Made by a program: the position numbers and the translations under genes. Shown one piece after another: positions 10,218 to 21,044 of a stretch of DNA of 64,000 bases. The notes under the pieces are model-generated. The model had not been told where the DNA came from. It worked only from the letters and a program-made list of their open reading frames with translations, and searched no databases. Positions within the stretch are counted from its first letter, which is position 1, and every line of letters starts with the position of its first letter. The DNA is from Sphingopyxis macrogoltabida. Its GTDB lineage: Bacteria > Pseudomonadota > Alphaproteobacteria > Sphingomonadales > Sphingomonadaceae. The stretch is taken from positions 1,863,001 through 1,927,000 of the forward strand of contig NZ_CP012700.1 of the NCBI RefSeq assembly GCF_001307295.1, in the 5' to 3' direction.

Positions 10218-12513
10218 ATGGCGCAACTCGCTCCCCCCGCCAATGACATCGATTCGGGCGTGGACGACGCACGGGCGAATGGCTGGCAGTTTGCGGCGCC
10301 CGAATATTATACGCTCGGCATCATGATCAGCGTCGCGATCGCGACCTATATCTTCGTGACCGGCGACAGTCAGAGCCAACGGCTGCTGACCCCCGCGATT
10401 GTCGCGGCGATCATGGTCGCTAACCTCGTGCCCGCGATGGCGCTGATCGTGCTGATCGGCAGCCGCGTCGCGCGGGCGCGCGCCGTGCGGTCGATGGCGG
10501 GCGGCAATGGCCGCCTCCACGTCCGCCTCGTCGCGCTTTTCTCGCTGCTCGCGGCAACGCCGACCCTGCTGGTCGTCATCTTCGCGTCGCTGCTGTTCCA
10601 GTTCGGCGTCGACTTCTGGTTTTCGGACAAATCGCGCGGCATGTTCGAGAATGCGGCGAACCTGGCCGAGGGCTATTATCAGGAAAACCAGCGCGAGGTC
10701 GCCGCCAACACGGGCGCCATGGCGACCGATCTCGGCGCCTATCTCGATCGGGTGCCGATCAACGATCCCGGTTTCTCCAACTATTATTTCCAGCAGGTCG
10801 TCGTCCGTAACCTCAATGAATCGGCGATTATCGAAATCGGCAAGGATGGCGTCGCTCGAACGGCGGCGGGGGTCGATCCCGACAATCGCGCGGCCGAAAA
10901 CCGGCTCTCGAAGATGATGGTGAGCCGCCTCGATGCCGGCGAAGACGTGGTCGTCGTCCGCCAGCCCGACCGGATCGAGGCGGCGACCCGGCTGCCCGGG
11001 ACGGAACGCGCCTATCTCTATGCCTCGCGCGATTTCAACGTCCCCGGCTTCCAGCAGTCGGTGCGCGCCGGCAATGTGCTCGCCGACTATAATGCGCTGT
11101 TCAAGCGTTCGCAGCTTTTGCAGTTGCAGTTCAACGGCGCGCTGTTCCTCGGTGCGCTGCTGCTCTTGGCGCTGGCGGTGGTCGCGGCGATCGTCGTCGC
11201 CGACCGTATCGTCCGCCCGCTCGGAACGCTGGTCGGGGCGACGCGTACCGCGGCCGACGGCGATCTTTCGGTGCGGGTGACGCCCCCGGCGCGCGACGAC
11301 GAAATTTCGGTGCTGACGCGCGCCTTCAACCGCATGACCGAGCAACTTGAAGGGCAGACCGGGGCGCTCGTCAGCGTCAACGAGCAACTCGAAGCGCGCC
11401 GCAGCTTCATCGAAGCGGTGCTCAGCGGCGTGTCCTCCGCGGTGGTATCGGTCGACGCCGATCATCGCATCCTGCTCGCCAACGCCGCGGCCGAGCGGCT
11501 GATCTGCCAGTCGAGCGACTGCCTGACCGGTCGCAATCTCGCCGACTTCGCGCCAGAACTCGCCGAACTGCTCGCCAGCGACGAGCGCGAAGCAATCGTC
11601 CAACTCGCGCGCAAGGATGCCGAACCGGCCACGCTCGCCGCCAAAGCGGTGGCGCAGGGTGACGGCTTCGTGCTGAGCTTCGAGGATATCACCCAGCAAT
11701 TGCTCGATCAGCGCCGCGCCGCCTGGTCCGACGTCGCGCGGCGCATTGCGCATGAGATCAAGAATCCGCTCACCCCGATCCAGCTCGCGGCGGAGCGTCT
11801 CCAGCGCCGGTTCGGCGACAAGGTGGAAGGCGACAGCGCCACCTTCCGCAAGCTGACCGATACGGTGATCCGCCAGGTCCATGATATGCGGCGGATGGTC
11901 GACGAGTTTTCCAGCTTTGCGCGCATGCCGAAGCCGACCTTCGGCGTCGAGGATGTCCGCGACATCCTCCGCCAGGCGGTATTCCTGTTCGAGGTGGCGA
12001 AACCGGAAATTGCCTTCACGATCAAGACGGCCGACGAGATCGAACCGCTGGTTTGCGACCGCCGCCTGCTTTCGCAGGCGCTCACCAATATCGTCAAAAA
12101 TGCCGTCGAAGCGATTGAAGAAAAGCCGAAAGATGCCGAAGCCAACCCGGTCGGCCATATTCTCGCGGAACTCGAAACGGGCGCGCGCGATTCGCTGATC
12201 ATCCGCATTTGCGACGACGGGATAGGACTCCCCGAAGCGCGCGAAGCGATCGCCGAGCCCTATATGACGACGCGGCAGGGCGGAACGGGGCTAGGGCTCG
12301 CGATCGTCAAAAAGATCGTCGAGCAACATTATGGCGAGCTGGAATTTTCGGACAATCCGGCGGGGCAGGGTGCGTGCGTGACGATGACCCTGCACCCCGA
12401 CCGGTTGCGCGCGCTTGCGGACCGGGGGGCCGGCAAGGGCGGCGAGGGGAAAGTGATAGGGCAGGCAGAATCGGTACCGGGGCGGATGCGGCACCGGCAG
12501 GACAGAGAAGAAC

Positions 12514-12524
<11 letters not shown>
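10218..12524 (+). CDS. ntrY: Sensor histidine kinase NtrY
   Basis: About 768 residues if the ATG at 10218 (MAQLAPPANDIDSG) is used; another ATG at 10188 is in frame. The N-terminal part has three hydrophobic segments around residues 35-135 and a periplasmic sensor region, then a further membrane helix (LFLGALLLLALAVVAAIVV), a HAMP domain, a PAS domain (VSSAVVSVDADHRILLAN) and a kinase core with HEIKNPLTPIQLAAERL and the C-terminal ATPase boxes. NtrY/NtrX control nitrogen metabolism, respiration or envelope genes in alphaproteobacteria. Its 3' end overlaps ntrX by 11 bp. Confidence 0.93.
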
Positions 12525-13893
<1,369 letters not shown>

Positions 13894-14002
13894 GGGGCTT
13901 TGACGTAGACCTGCGGCGCGCTATGCCGCATATTGCGTGTGCGAAGAAGGTCAAAGATGCCGGCTGCGCCGACATCGCACCGCGGGTTATACCGCCAAGA
14001 AC

Positions 14003-14008
14003 AGGAGG
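14003..14008 (+). promoter_or_regulatory. Ribosome binding site deciding the hfq start
   Basis: A perfect AGGAGG lies 5 nt before GTG at 14014. The open frame extends further upstream with an ATG at 13966, but only the GTG has a ribosome binding site and begins with the conserved Hfq N-terminus. Confidence 0.8.
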
Positions 14009-14013
14009 CCAAT

Positions 14014-14511
14014 GTGTCCGATAAGAATCAGAATCTCCAGGATCTTTTCCTAAACGCCCTGCGCCGCAGCAAGACCCCCGTCACGATGTTCCTCGTCAAG
14101 GGCGTCAAGCTGCAGGGAATCATCACCTGGTTCGACAATTTTTCGCTCCTTCTCCGCCGCGACGGCCAGTCGCAGCTCGTCTACAAACACGCCATCTCGA
14201 CGGTCATGCCCTCGCATGACTTCGACCTCTCCCTTCTCGGCGACAATCTGCGCGATGCGCCTGCCAGCAAGGGTAAGGCCTTGCAGGATGTTTTCCTGAA
14301 CGCAGTGCGGCGTTCGGACGAGTCGGTGACGATGTTCCTCGTCAACGGGGTGATGCTGCAGGGCGATATCGTCGCCTTCGACCTGTTCTGCATGCTGCTC
14401 GAACGCGAGCGGCAGGTGCAGCTTGTCTACAAGCACGCCATTTCGACCGTCCAGCCGAACGGGCCGATCAACCTGACTGACAACGGCGACGACGACGCCG
14501 GCGACGCCTGA
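14014..14511 (+). CDS. hfq: Tandem two-domain RNA chaperone Hfq
   Basis: A 165-residue protein made of two complete Hfq Sm domains in one chain, about residues 5-66 and 86-147, joined by a 20-residue linker and followed by an acidic tail (NGDDDAGDA). Each domain has its own Sm1 region ([22 protein letters not shown]) and the proximal-face motif [11 protein letters not shown] normal Hfq is about 70-100 residues and forms a hexamer, so this protein should make a pseudo-hexamer from three chains. The domains have diverged: the first has VKLQG and WFDNF, the second VMLQG and AFDLF. Two-domain Hfq has been noted before in a sphingomonad relative (Novosphingobium), as I recall. hflX follows. Confidence 0.95.
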   Translation: MSDKNQNLQDLFLNALRRSKTPVTMFLVKGVKLQGIITWFDNFSLLLRRDGQSQLVYKHAISTVMPSHDFDLSLLGDNLRDAPASKGKALQDVFLNAVRRSDESVTMFLVNGVMLQGDIVAFDLFCMLLERERQVQLVYKHAISTVQPNGPINLTDNGDDDAGDA

Positions 14512-14531
14512 TCGATCGCCCGAACGCTCCG

Positions 14532-15887
14532 ATGAACGATGACATTGGCGAAGTGACGCGCGGCGCCGCAGCGCTGCTGGTCGTGCCCGAATGGCATGGC
14601 CAGCGGTTGTCGCGCGACCTTGATGCGCGCGTCGAGGAAGCAAAGGGGCTCGCCATCGCGATCGGGCTCGTCGTCGTCGCGGCGCATCCGATCCGGCTGC
14701 GCCAGACACGCGCCGCCACCTTGCTCGGCGTCGGGCAGATCGATGCGATCAAGCCCGATATCGCGGCGCACGACGTCCAGGTCGTCATCGTCGACGCGCC
14801 GCTGACCGCGATCCAGCAGCGCAATCTCGAAACCGCGTTCGGGGCGAAGGTGATCGACCGGACCGGACTGATCCTCGAAATCTTCGGCGAGCGTGCCGCG
14901 ACCGCCGAAGGGCGGCTGCAGGTCGAACTCGCGCATCTCGACTATCAGGCGGGGCGACTTGTCCGAAGCTGGACCCACCTTGAACGCCAGCGCGGCGGCT
15001 TCGGCTTCCTCGGCGGCCCCGGCGAAACGCAGATTGAGGCCGACCGGCGGATGATCCGCGACCGCATGGCACGCATCCGCCGCCAGCTCGAGGATGCGCG
15101 CCGCACGCGCCAGCTACAACGCGCTAAGCGCCAGCGCGCGCCGTGGCCGGTGATCGCGCTTGTCGGCTATACCAACGCCGGGAAATCGACCTTTTTCAAC
15201 CGCTTGACCGGAAGTGACGTCATGGCGGAAGATATGCTGTTCGCAACCCTCGATCCGACGATGCGCGAGATCGGGTTGCCGGGGATCGACAAGGCGATCT
15301 TGTCCGACACCGTGGGTTTCGTCTCCGACCTGCCGACCCAGCTCGTCGCGGCGTTCCGCGCGACGCTCGAGGAAGTGACAACCGCCGACCTGATCGTCCA
15401 CGTCCGCGACATCGTCCATCCCGACAGCGAGGCGCAATATGACGATGTCCGCGCGATCCTCGACTCGCTGGGCGTCAACGGTGCGCAGGACGGGGAAGGG
15501 GGCGGCGATGCGCCCGACGCCATTCCGCAAATCGAAATCTGGAACAAGATCGATACCGCCGATCCCGAACGCCGCGCGGCGATCGCGGAAATGGCGGCGC
15601 GGCGGCCCGACGTCGCGCTGATCTCGGCCGTCACCGGCGAAGGCGTCGACGCCGCGCGTATCCTCATGACGTCGCAATTGACCGCGCAGCACCAGACGCT
15701 GCGGATTTTCCTCGGCTTCGACCAAGGCGACGCGATGGCATGGCTGCACGCGCGCGGCGAGGTGCTGAGCGACGAAGTGCAGGGCAAGGGGCATTTGCTC
15801 ACGGTCCGGCTCGACCCCGCCGACCGGGCACGTTTCGAGCGATTGTGGCCAGCCAGACCCGACTCTACGAGCGCTCCGACGCCTTGA
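14532..15887 (+). CDS. hflX: Ribosome-associated GTPase HflX
   Basis: A 451-residue GTPase. The N-terminal HflX domain carries VGQIDAIKPDIAAHDVQVV and the Gly-rich FGFLGGPGETQIEADRR region; the G domain has G1 (GYTNAGKST from about residue 212), G3 DTVGFV and G4 NKID. HflX splits stalled or hibernating ribosomes in E. coli under heat stress. It stands 20 bp behind hfq, a widely conserved neighbourhood. Its last 23 bp overlap the end of the convergent mazG. Confidence 0.95.
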   Translation: MNDDIGEVTRGAAALLVVPEWHGQRLSRDLDARVEEAKGLAIAIGLVVVAAHPIRLRQTRAATLLGVGQIDAIKPDIAAHDVQVVIVDAPLTAIQQRNLETAFGAKVIDRTGLILEIFGERAATAEGRLQVELAHLDYQAGRLVRSWTHLERQRGGFGFLGGPGETQIEADRRMIRDRMARIRRQLEDARRTRQLQRAKRQRAPWPVIALVGYTNAGKSTFFNRLTGSDVMAEDMLFATLDPTMREIGLPGIDKAILSDTVGFVSDLPTQLVAAFRATLEEVTTADLIVHVRDIVHPDSEAQYDDVRAILDSLGVNGAQDGEGGGDAPDAIPQIEIWNKIDTADPERRAAIAEMAARRPDVALISAVTGEGVDAARILMTSQLTAQHQTLRIFLGFDQGDAMAWLHARGEVLSDEVQGKGHLLTVRLDPADRARFERLWPARPDSTSAPTP

Positions 15888-16638
15888 CGGCCTGCCAATG
15901 CGCTTCCTGCGCATCGAGCGACAGCCCGGCGAGGGTGCCGCCGGCGCGATCCTCCATGGCGGCAAAACGGCGCGCGAATTTGAGATTGGCATCGCGCAGC
16001 GCGCCTTCGGCATCGACGCCGAGCTTGCGCGCATAATTGACCACCGCGAACAGCAGGTCGCCAACCTCCTCGTGCCGCGCCGCATCGCTGTCCGCATCGG
16101 CGACCTCGGCCAGTTCCTCGGCAATCTTGTCGCGCGGACCCTGGATGTCGGGCCAGTCGAAGCCGACCCGCACGGCGCGCGCCTGTAGTTTCTGCGCGCG
16201 AAGCAGTGCCGGCAGCGACAGCGCAACGCCCGCCAGCGCGCCCTGCGGACCGTCGGCGGCGCGCTCCGCCGCCTTGATCTGCTCCCATTGCATCCGGACG
16301 TCATGGGCCTTGGTGTCGCCGAAGATGTGCGGATGGCGGCGCTCCATCTTGTCGCTGATCGCCGCCGCGACGTCGTCGAACGTGAAGAGCCCGTCGTCGG
16401 TCGCGATCTGGCTGTGAAAGACGACCTGGAGCAGCAGGTCACCAAGTTCGTCGCAGATCGCAGCGGGATTGCCGCCGGCGATCGCGTCGGCAACCTCATA
16501 GGCTTCCTCGATAGTATAGGGCGCGATCGTCGAGAAATCCTGCGCCAGATCCCATTCGCAACCGCCGTCGGGGTTACGCAATTGGCGCATGATGGCGAGC
16601 AGGCGATCGATGGGGGACAGGCTTGTCGTGTCGGCCAT
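15865..16638 (-). CDS. mazG: Nucleoside triphosphate pyrophosphohydrolase MazG
   Basis: A 257-residue protein with two MazG-type all-helical repeats: residues about 10-110 (RNPDGGCEWDLAQ, ICDELGDLLLQVVFH) and about 150-230 (KIAEELAEVADAD, HEEVGDLLFAVVNYAR), each with the EExxE/ExxD metal-binding pattern. It hydrolyses NTPs and dNTPs to monophosphates and lowers (p)ppGpp effects in E. coli. It ends the long minus-strand run that begins at mltB. Its start is preceded by an unusually AT-rich stretch with a 15-bp palindrome rather than by a clear ribosome binding site. Confidence 0.95.
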   Translation of the reverse strand: MADTTSLSPIDRLLAIMRQLRNPDGGCEWDLAQDFSTIAPYTIEEAYEVADAIAGGNPAAICDELGDLLLQVVFHSQIATDDGLFTFDDVAAAISDKMERRHPHIFGDTKAHDVRMQWEQIKAAERAADGPQGALAGVALSLPALLRAQKLQARAVRVGFDWPDIQGPRDKIAEELAEVADADSDAARHEEVGDLLFAVVNYARKLGVDAEGALRDANLKFARRFAAMEDRAGGTLAGLSLDAQEAHWQAVKASERS

Positions 16639-16640
16639 CC

Positions 16641-16655
16641 TATTATCCGATAATA
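16641..16655. promoter_or_regulatory. AT-rich 15-bp palindrome immediately upstream of mazG
   Basis: TATTATC-C-GATAATA is a perfect inverted repeat of 7+1+7 bp lying 3 bp before the mazG ATG (minus strand), where the ribosome binding site would be expected. It is part of about 45 bp (16641-16685) that are almost pure A/T in a GC-rich genome. It could be an operator or part of a promoter that yields a very short leader; both readings are inference. Confidence 0.4.
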
Positions 16656-16702
16656 TATATTATGTTAAATTATTTTATATAAGCGGGAAAGCAAAGGCCT
16701 CC

Positions 16703-16879
16703 TCACGCCACGAGTTGATACGTCCGGATGACGATGAACACGAGCGCGAAGATCGCGAGCCAGGCCAGCCCCATCTTGAGCCAGTCGGCCAGTTTTAGCT
16801 GACGCGCGACGAGCGCACTGACAACGAGCGTCAGCGCCATCGCGAACCACAGCATGTCGGCGCCGGTTTCCATCGTCAT
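16703..16879 (-). CDS. Small membrane protein, 58 aa, translationally coupled to the upstream hydrolase
   Basis: A 58-residue reading frame beginning MTMETGADMLWFAMAL. Two hydrophobic segments are visible: about residues 9-23 (MLWFAMALTLVVSAL) and about 34-52 (MGLAWLAIFALVFIVI), joined by a short positively charged stretch, so a small two-pass membrane protein is likely. Its ATG overlaps the stop of the metallo-hydrolase gene as ATGA, strong support for genuine translation. The function is not known to me. It lies between the hydrolase and mazG in the minus-strand run. Confidence 0.75.
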   Translation of the reverse strand: MTMETGADMLWFAMALTLVVSALVARQLKLADWLKMGLAWLAIFALVFIVIRTYQLVA

Positions 16880-17640
16880 AGCTGCACCTCCAGCCCGTCA
16901 TAACCCGGCTCGACCCCCGTCGGCAACTCGGCCGCCAGATCGTCATAGTCCATCGTATTGTCCATGTGCGTGATGATCGCACGCGGGTTGCCGACTTTGG
17001 CGAGGCCTTCGAGCGACATTTGCAGGTGCGGATGCGTCGGATGCGGATAGCGCCGCAACGCGTCGATCACGAACAGATCGACGCCTTGGAAAAAGTCGAC
17101 CATCTCATCGGTAAACTTCGAAAAATCCGTAGCATAGGCGATCTTGTGCGCACCGTCGCTGAAGATGAGCCCGGTCGCCTTGATCGGCCCATGCGGCATT
17201 TCGATCGCCGACACCTCGATTGGCCCGATCGATTGATGGTCCAACAATTCGACCGGATCGACCGACGCCGGATAGCCGGCATTGCCCGCAAAGGCATAGG
17301 TGAAGCGCCACTTCAATATGTCGAGCACATGGTCGCGCGCGTAAGCCGGCACCGCCGACCGCCGCAAATGCATGATCTGCCGCAGGTCGTCGAGCCCGTG
17401 GCAATGATCGGCATGCTCGTGCGTCCAGATGACCGCATCGACCTCGCCGACCTCCGCGTCGAGCAATTGCAGCCGCATGTCGGGGCTGGTGTCGACGAGC
17501 AGCCGGAAGCCGCCGAGCGAGATCAGGATCGAGGCGCGGCTCCGCAGGTTGCGCGGATTGTCGGGATCGCACTGCCCCCAGTCGTTGCCGATCCGCGGCA
17601 CGCCAGAAGACGTCCCGCAGCCGAGGATCCGAAGCTTCAT
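16876..17640 (-). CDS. MBL-fold metallo-hydrolase (PhnP-like)
   Basis: A 254-residue metallo-beta-lactamase-fold protein starting at MKLRILGCGTSSGVPR. The zinc-binding motif T-H74-E-H76-A-D78-H79 is intact, and the overall form matches the PhnP / phosphoribosyl 1,2-cyclic phosphodiesterase-like group. A role in cyclic phosphate or nucleotide-derived substrate hydrolysis is possible, but the substrate is not readable from the sequence. The gene follows tatD by 13 bp and couples to the small membrane protein by ATGA. Confidence 0.88.
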   Translation of the reverse strand: MKLRILGCGTSSGVPRIGNDWGQCDPDNPRNLRSRASILISLGGFRLLVDTSPDMRLQLLDAEVGEVDAVIWTHEHADHCHGLDDLRQIMHLRRSAVPAYARDHVLDILKWRFTYAFAGNAGYPASVDPVELLDHQSIGPIEVSAIEMPHGPIKATGLIFSDGAHKIAYATDFSKFTDEMVDFFQGVDLFVIDALRRYPHPTHPHLQMSLEGLAKVGNPRAIITHMDNTMDYDDLAAELPTGVEPGYDGLEVQL

Positions 17641-17653
17641 GGCGCGTCTGACG

Positions 17654-18430
17654 TCACGGCGCCGCCTTGTTGAAAAGCCTGTAGAAATTGGCGCTTGTCG
17701 TCGATGCCAGTTCGTCGCGATCATCACCGCGCAAATCGGCGAGATAGGTCAGCGTATCGGCGACGAACGCCGGTTCGCCGGTCTTGCCGCGGTGCGGCAC
17801 GGGGGCGAGGAAGGGGGAGTCGGTTTCGATCAGCAGGCGGTCCTGCGGCAGCCATTTCGCGGTCGCCTGAAGGTCGGCGGCATTTTTGAAGGTCACGATT
17901 CCCGAGATCGAGATATAGAGGCCGAGATCGAGCGCCTTGCGCGCGAAATCGTCGCTGGCGGTGAAGCAATGGATGACGCCGGGGAAGACCGCCCTGCCCA
18001 TTTCCTCGCCGAGCAGCGCCAGCGTATCGTCCTCGGCATCGCGCGTATGGACGATCACCGGCAAACCGCTCTGCTGCGAGGCGTGGATATGGCGGCGGAA
18101 ACTGTCCTGCTGCCGCTGCCGGTCGCTCTTGTCGTAATAATAGTCGAGCCCGGTCTCGCCAATCCCGATCACGCGCGGATGCGCGGCGCGTTCAATGAGC
18201 TTGGCGGTATCTACATCGGGATGCTGGTCGGCGTCATGCGGATGGATGCCGACGCTCGCCCAGACATCGGGATTGGCTTCGGCCGCCGCGAGCACATCGT
18301 CCCATTCGCTTTCACGCGTCGCAATGTTGAGCATCGCGGTGACGCCCTTTTCACGCGCACGCGCCAGCACCTCGCCCTGCTGTTCGGCAAGCCCCTTGTA
18401 ATTGAGGTGGCAGTGCGAATCGACGAGCAT
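17654..18430 (-). CDS. tatD: TatD-family metal-dependent DNase
   Basis: A 258-residue TIM-barrel hydrolase (YcfH/TatD group) with the metal-binding H-x-H near the start (MLVDSHCHLN), GIGETGLDYYYD and the C-terminal ETDSPFLAP motif. TatD proteins are 3'-5' exonucleases implicated in DNA repair and in D-aminoacyl-tRNA quality control. The start codon shares one base with the metG stop (TAATG), indicating coupling; metG-tatD-MBL hydrolase is a recurring trio in proteobacteria. Confidence 0.94.
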   Translation of the reverse strand: MLVDSHCHLNYKGLAEQQGEVLARAREKGVTAMLNIATRESEWDDVLAAAEANPDVWASVGIHPHDADQHPDVDTAKLIERAAHPRVIGIGETGLDYYYDKSDRQRQQDSFRRHIHASQQSGLPVIVHTRDAEDDTLALLGEEMGRAVFPGVIHCFTASDDFARKALDLGLYISISGIVTFKNAADLQATAKWLPQDRLLIETDSPFLAPVPHRGKTGEPAFVADTLTYLADLRGDDRDELASTTSANFYRLFNKAAP

Positions 18431-20010
18431 TACGCCTCCCCTTCCCCCTCATTCTCTTCGGCAGGCAGTTCGAGGCGCGGGAAGATCGGGACGGGCTGGC
18501 CTATGGTGAAGCCGCTGGCGGCGAGCTTCGCGAACCAGTCGGTTTCGGCCAGCGCGGCAAAATCGCGTGCGTCTTCGGCGATCCCCATCTGGTCGAGCAA
18601 CTTGTCGGCGGCCGCCGGCACGACTGGACGGATCGCGATCGCGAGCGTCCGGACCGCCTTGAACAAAGTCATCAGCACCGCCCGCATCCGCTCGGGGTCG
18701 GTCTTGCGCAGCGCCCAAGGCGCCTGCGCGTCGACATATTGATTGCACGCGAACACCGCGCGTAGCCAATCCTCGATACCGACCGAAAAGGCCAGTTGCT
18801 CGAAGGCATGTGGCAGGCAATTGCGTGCCATTTCATTGACTTCGCCGAGCAGGTCGAGATCATCTTGCGCCTGCCCATAGCCAGAGGAAAGAGCGCCATC
18901 CAAATTCTTGAAAATCATCGACAAGCTGCGCTGCGCCAGATTGCCGAAACTGTTCGCGAGATCGGCATTGGCGGTGCGCACGATCGCCTCGGCCGAATAG
19001 GTGCCGTCCTGCCCGAAGCTGACTTCGCGGAGCAGATAATAGCGCAGCGGATCCACGCCGAACTGTTCGGCGAGCGCCATCGGGTCGACGACATTGCCCA
19101 GCGACTTCGACATCTTCTCGCCGCGGTTGAGCAGGAAGCCGTGGCCGAACACCTGTTTGGGCAGCGGCAGACCGGCGCTCATCAGGAAGGCCGGCCAGTA
19201 AACCGTATGAAAACGAACGATATCCTTGCCGATCATGTGGATATTCGCCGGCCAGAACTTGCCGAAATCGCTAGCGGGATCGGGATAGCCGAGCCCCGAG
19301 AGATAGGTGGTCAGCGCATCGACCCAGACATACATGACATGCCCCGGCGAGCCCGGCACCGGCACGCCCCAGTCGAAGCTGGTGCGCGAGACGCTGAGAT
19401 CCTTGAGCCCGCCCTCGACGAAGCGCAGCACTTCGTTGCGGCGGCTTTCGGGACGGATGAAATCGGGCTGATCGTTGTACAGTGCGAGCAGCCTGTCCTG
19501 ATAATTCGACAGGCGAAAGAACCAGCTCTCCTCGACCGTCCATTCGACCGGCGTGCCTTGCGGCGAGAGTTTGGTCTCCCCTTCCCCCTGCGTCAGTTCG
19601 CTCTCGTCGTAAAAGGCTTCGTCGCGGACCGAATACCAGCCTTCGTAGCGGTCGAGATAGAGGTCGCCATTGGCCTCCATCGCCTTCCAGATCGCCTGCG
19701 ACGCGGCATGGTGCGCGGCATCGGAGGTACGCATGAAATTGTCATAGCTGATATTCAGCCTGGCATACATCTCACGGAAATATCCTGACATTTCATCGGC
19801 GAGGTCGATCGTCGCGCGGCCCTGGTCGCGCGCCGTCTGGAACATCTTCAGCCCATGCTCGTCGGTGCCGGTGATCAGCCGCACGTCGCGACCGCGGGCG
19901 CGCTGGAAGCGGGCCATGACATCGGTGGCGATCGCTTCATAAGCATGCCCGATATGCGGACGGCCGTTAGGGTAGCTGATCGCGGTGGTGATATAAAAGG
20001 GGTCTGACAT
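18430..20010 (-). CDS. metG: Methionyl-tRNA synthetase
   Basis: A 526-residue class I aminoacyl-tRNA synthetase. The HIGH motif appears as PHIGH (residues 18-22) and the KMSKS loop as KMSKSLGN near residue 300; a DEHG and a WVDALTTY segment fit the MetRS active site. The length shows that the C-terminal tRNA-binding extension found in E. coli MetG is missing, as in many alphaproteobacteria. It lies 47 bp downstream of holB. Confidence 0.97.
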   Translation of the reverse strand: MSDPFYITTAISYPNGRPHIGHAYEAIATDVMARFQRARGRDVRLITGTDEHGLKMFQTARDQGRATIDLADEMSGYFREMYARLNISYDNFMRTSDAAHHAASQAIWKAMEANGDLYLDRYEGWYSVRDEAFYDESELTQGEGETKLSPQGTPVEWTVEESWFFRLSNYQDRLLALYNDQPDFIRPESRRNEVLRFVEGGLKDLSVSRTSFDWGVPVPGSPGHVMYVWVDALTTYLSGLGYPDPASDFGKFWPANIHMIGKDIVRFHTVYWPAFLMSAGLPLPKQVFGHGFLLNRGEKMSKSLGNVVDPMALAEQFGVDPLRYYLLREVSFGQDGTYSAEAIVRTANADLANSFGNLAQRSLSMIFKNLDGALSSGYGQAQDDLDLLGEVNEMARNCLPHAFEQLAFSVGIEDWLRAVFACNQYVDAQAPWALRKTDPERMRAVLMTLFKAVRTLAIAIRPVVPAAADKLLDQMGIAEDARDFAALAETDWFAKLAASGFTIGQPVPIFPRLELPAEENEGEGEA

Positions 20011-20057
20011 GCCCGCGCCTTAGCGGGTGCGGAGCAGGAGGGGAAGTATCCCGACGA

Positions 20058-21044
20058 TTATCGCGCCGCCGCGACTTTCGGCGCGAGTTCGGCAAGGCAA
20101 TTGCCGATCTCGAACCCGACCATTGCGCCGTCGTAGGAACCGCGGATGGCATCGCGCACCGTCCGCTGGATGCGGTCCCATTGCGCCAGCACCGGCGCGA
20201 TCTCCGCTACCGGGCGCTCGCGCGCCAGCCGCGCGAGCAGCCCGGGAACGATGTCGATCACCAGTTCGAGCCGGGCGCGGTTGCTGGTGCCAGAAACGTC
20301 GCGCGCCAGCGCTTCGCGCAGGCGGTTACCGGGGTCGCCGTTCGCCGCGATCGCCAGCAGCTTTTTCTCCATCGCTGCAACATCGCTGTCGATCAAGGCG
20401 ATGGCCTTTCCGGGCACCCCGCCCGATGCGGCAACGATCGCACGCACCTCCGCCATTTCGAGCATCGGGCGCAATTCGTGCAGCCACGATGTCATGACGT
20501 CATGTGCAACCGGTTGAAAACGAAGCGTTCTGCACCGCGAACGGATCGTCGGCAGCAAGCGCCCGGGTGAGTGACTGATCAGCAGGAACAGCGTTTTGGC
20601 TGGCGGCTCCTCGAGCGTCTTGAGCAAGGCATTCGCGCCATCGGTCTCAAGGTCGTCGACCGCATCGACGATGATCACCCGCCACTCACCGAGCGACAGC
20701 GACAGGTGCAGACGGCGGATGATACCACGTACCTGGTCGATCGTGATATTGCGCGCGAGCTCCTTGCCCTTGTCCTTCGGTTGACGCGTCAGCGAAAGAA
20801 TCTCCGGATGGTTGCCGGCGTCGACAAGGCGCGCTGCAGCGGCATCGCCGGGGTCGTTGAGCGATACCGGCACGCCATCGCCGCCGCTTCCGTGAGTGAC
20901 GAGGAACCGCGCCACCCGCTCGGCAAAGGCACCCTTCCCCATCCCCTGCGGCCCCGCGAGCAGCCATGCATGGTGAAGCCGCCCAGCGGCCCATGCCTCG
21001 ACGAAGGCGCTTTCGGCGTCCTGATGGCCGATCATGCCAGCCAC
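20058..21044 (-). CDS. holB: DNA polymerase III delta' subunit
   Basis: A 328-residue clamp-loader subunit. It begins with the AAA+ region HAWLLAGPQGMGKGAFA, carries VIIVDAVDDLETDGANALLKTLEEPP (Walker B/sensor area) and SRCRTLRF, and ends in the helical collar domain. The Walker A Lys-Gly replacement (GKG for GKT/S) is usual for delta', which does not hydrolyse ATP. Its start overlaps the tmk end by 13 bp; the tmk-holB pair is common in bacteria. Confidence 0.93.
   Translation of the reverse strand: MAGMIGHQDAESAFVEAWAAGRLHHAWLLAGPQGMGKGAFAERVARFLVTHGSGGDGVPVSLNDPGDAAAARLVDAGNHPEILSLTRQPKDKGKELARNITIDQVRGIIRRLHLSLSLGEWRVIIVDAVDDLETDGANALLKTLEEPPAKTLFLLISHSPGRLLPTIRSRCRTLRFQPVAHDVMTSWLHELRPMLEMAEVRAIVAASGGVPGKAIALIDSDVAAMEKKLLAIAANGDPGNRLREALARDVSGTSNRARLELVIDIVPGLLARLARERPVAEIAPVLAQWDRIQRTVRDAIRGSYDGAMVGFEIGNCLAELAPKVAAAR

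Noticed and set aside
13912..13930. TGCGGC-N7-GCCGCA hairpin after ntrX as a terminator
   Set aside because: The stem is only 6 bp, there is no T tract, and ntrX and hfq may be one transcript; not enough to call a terminator.
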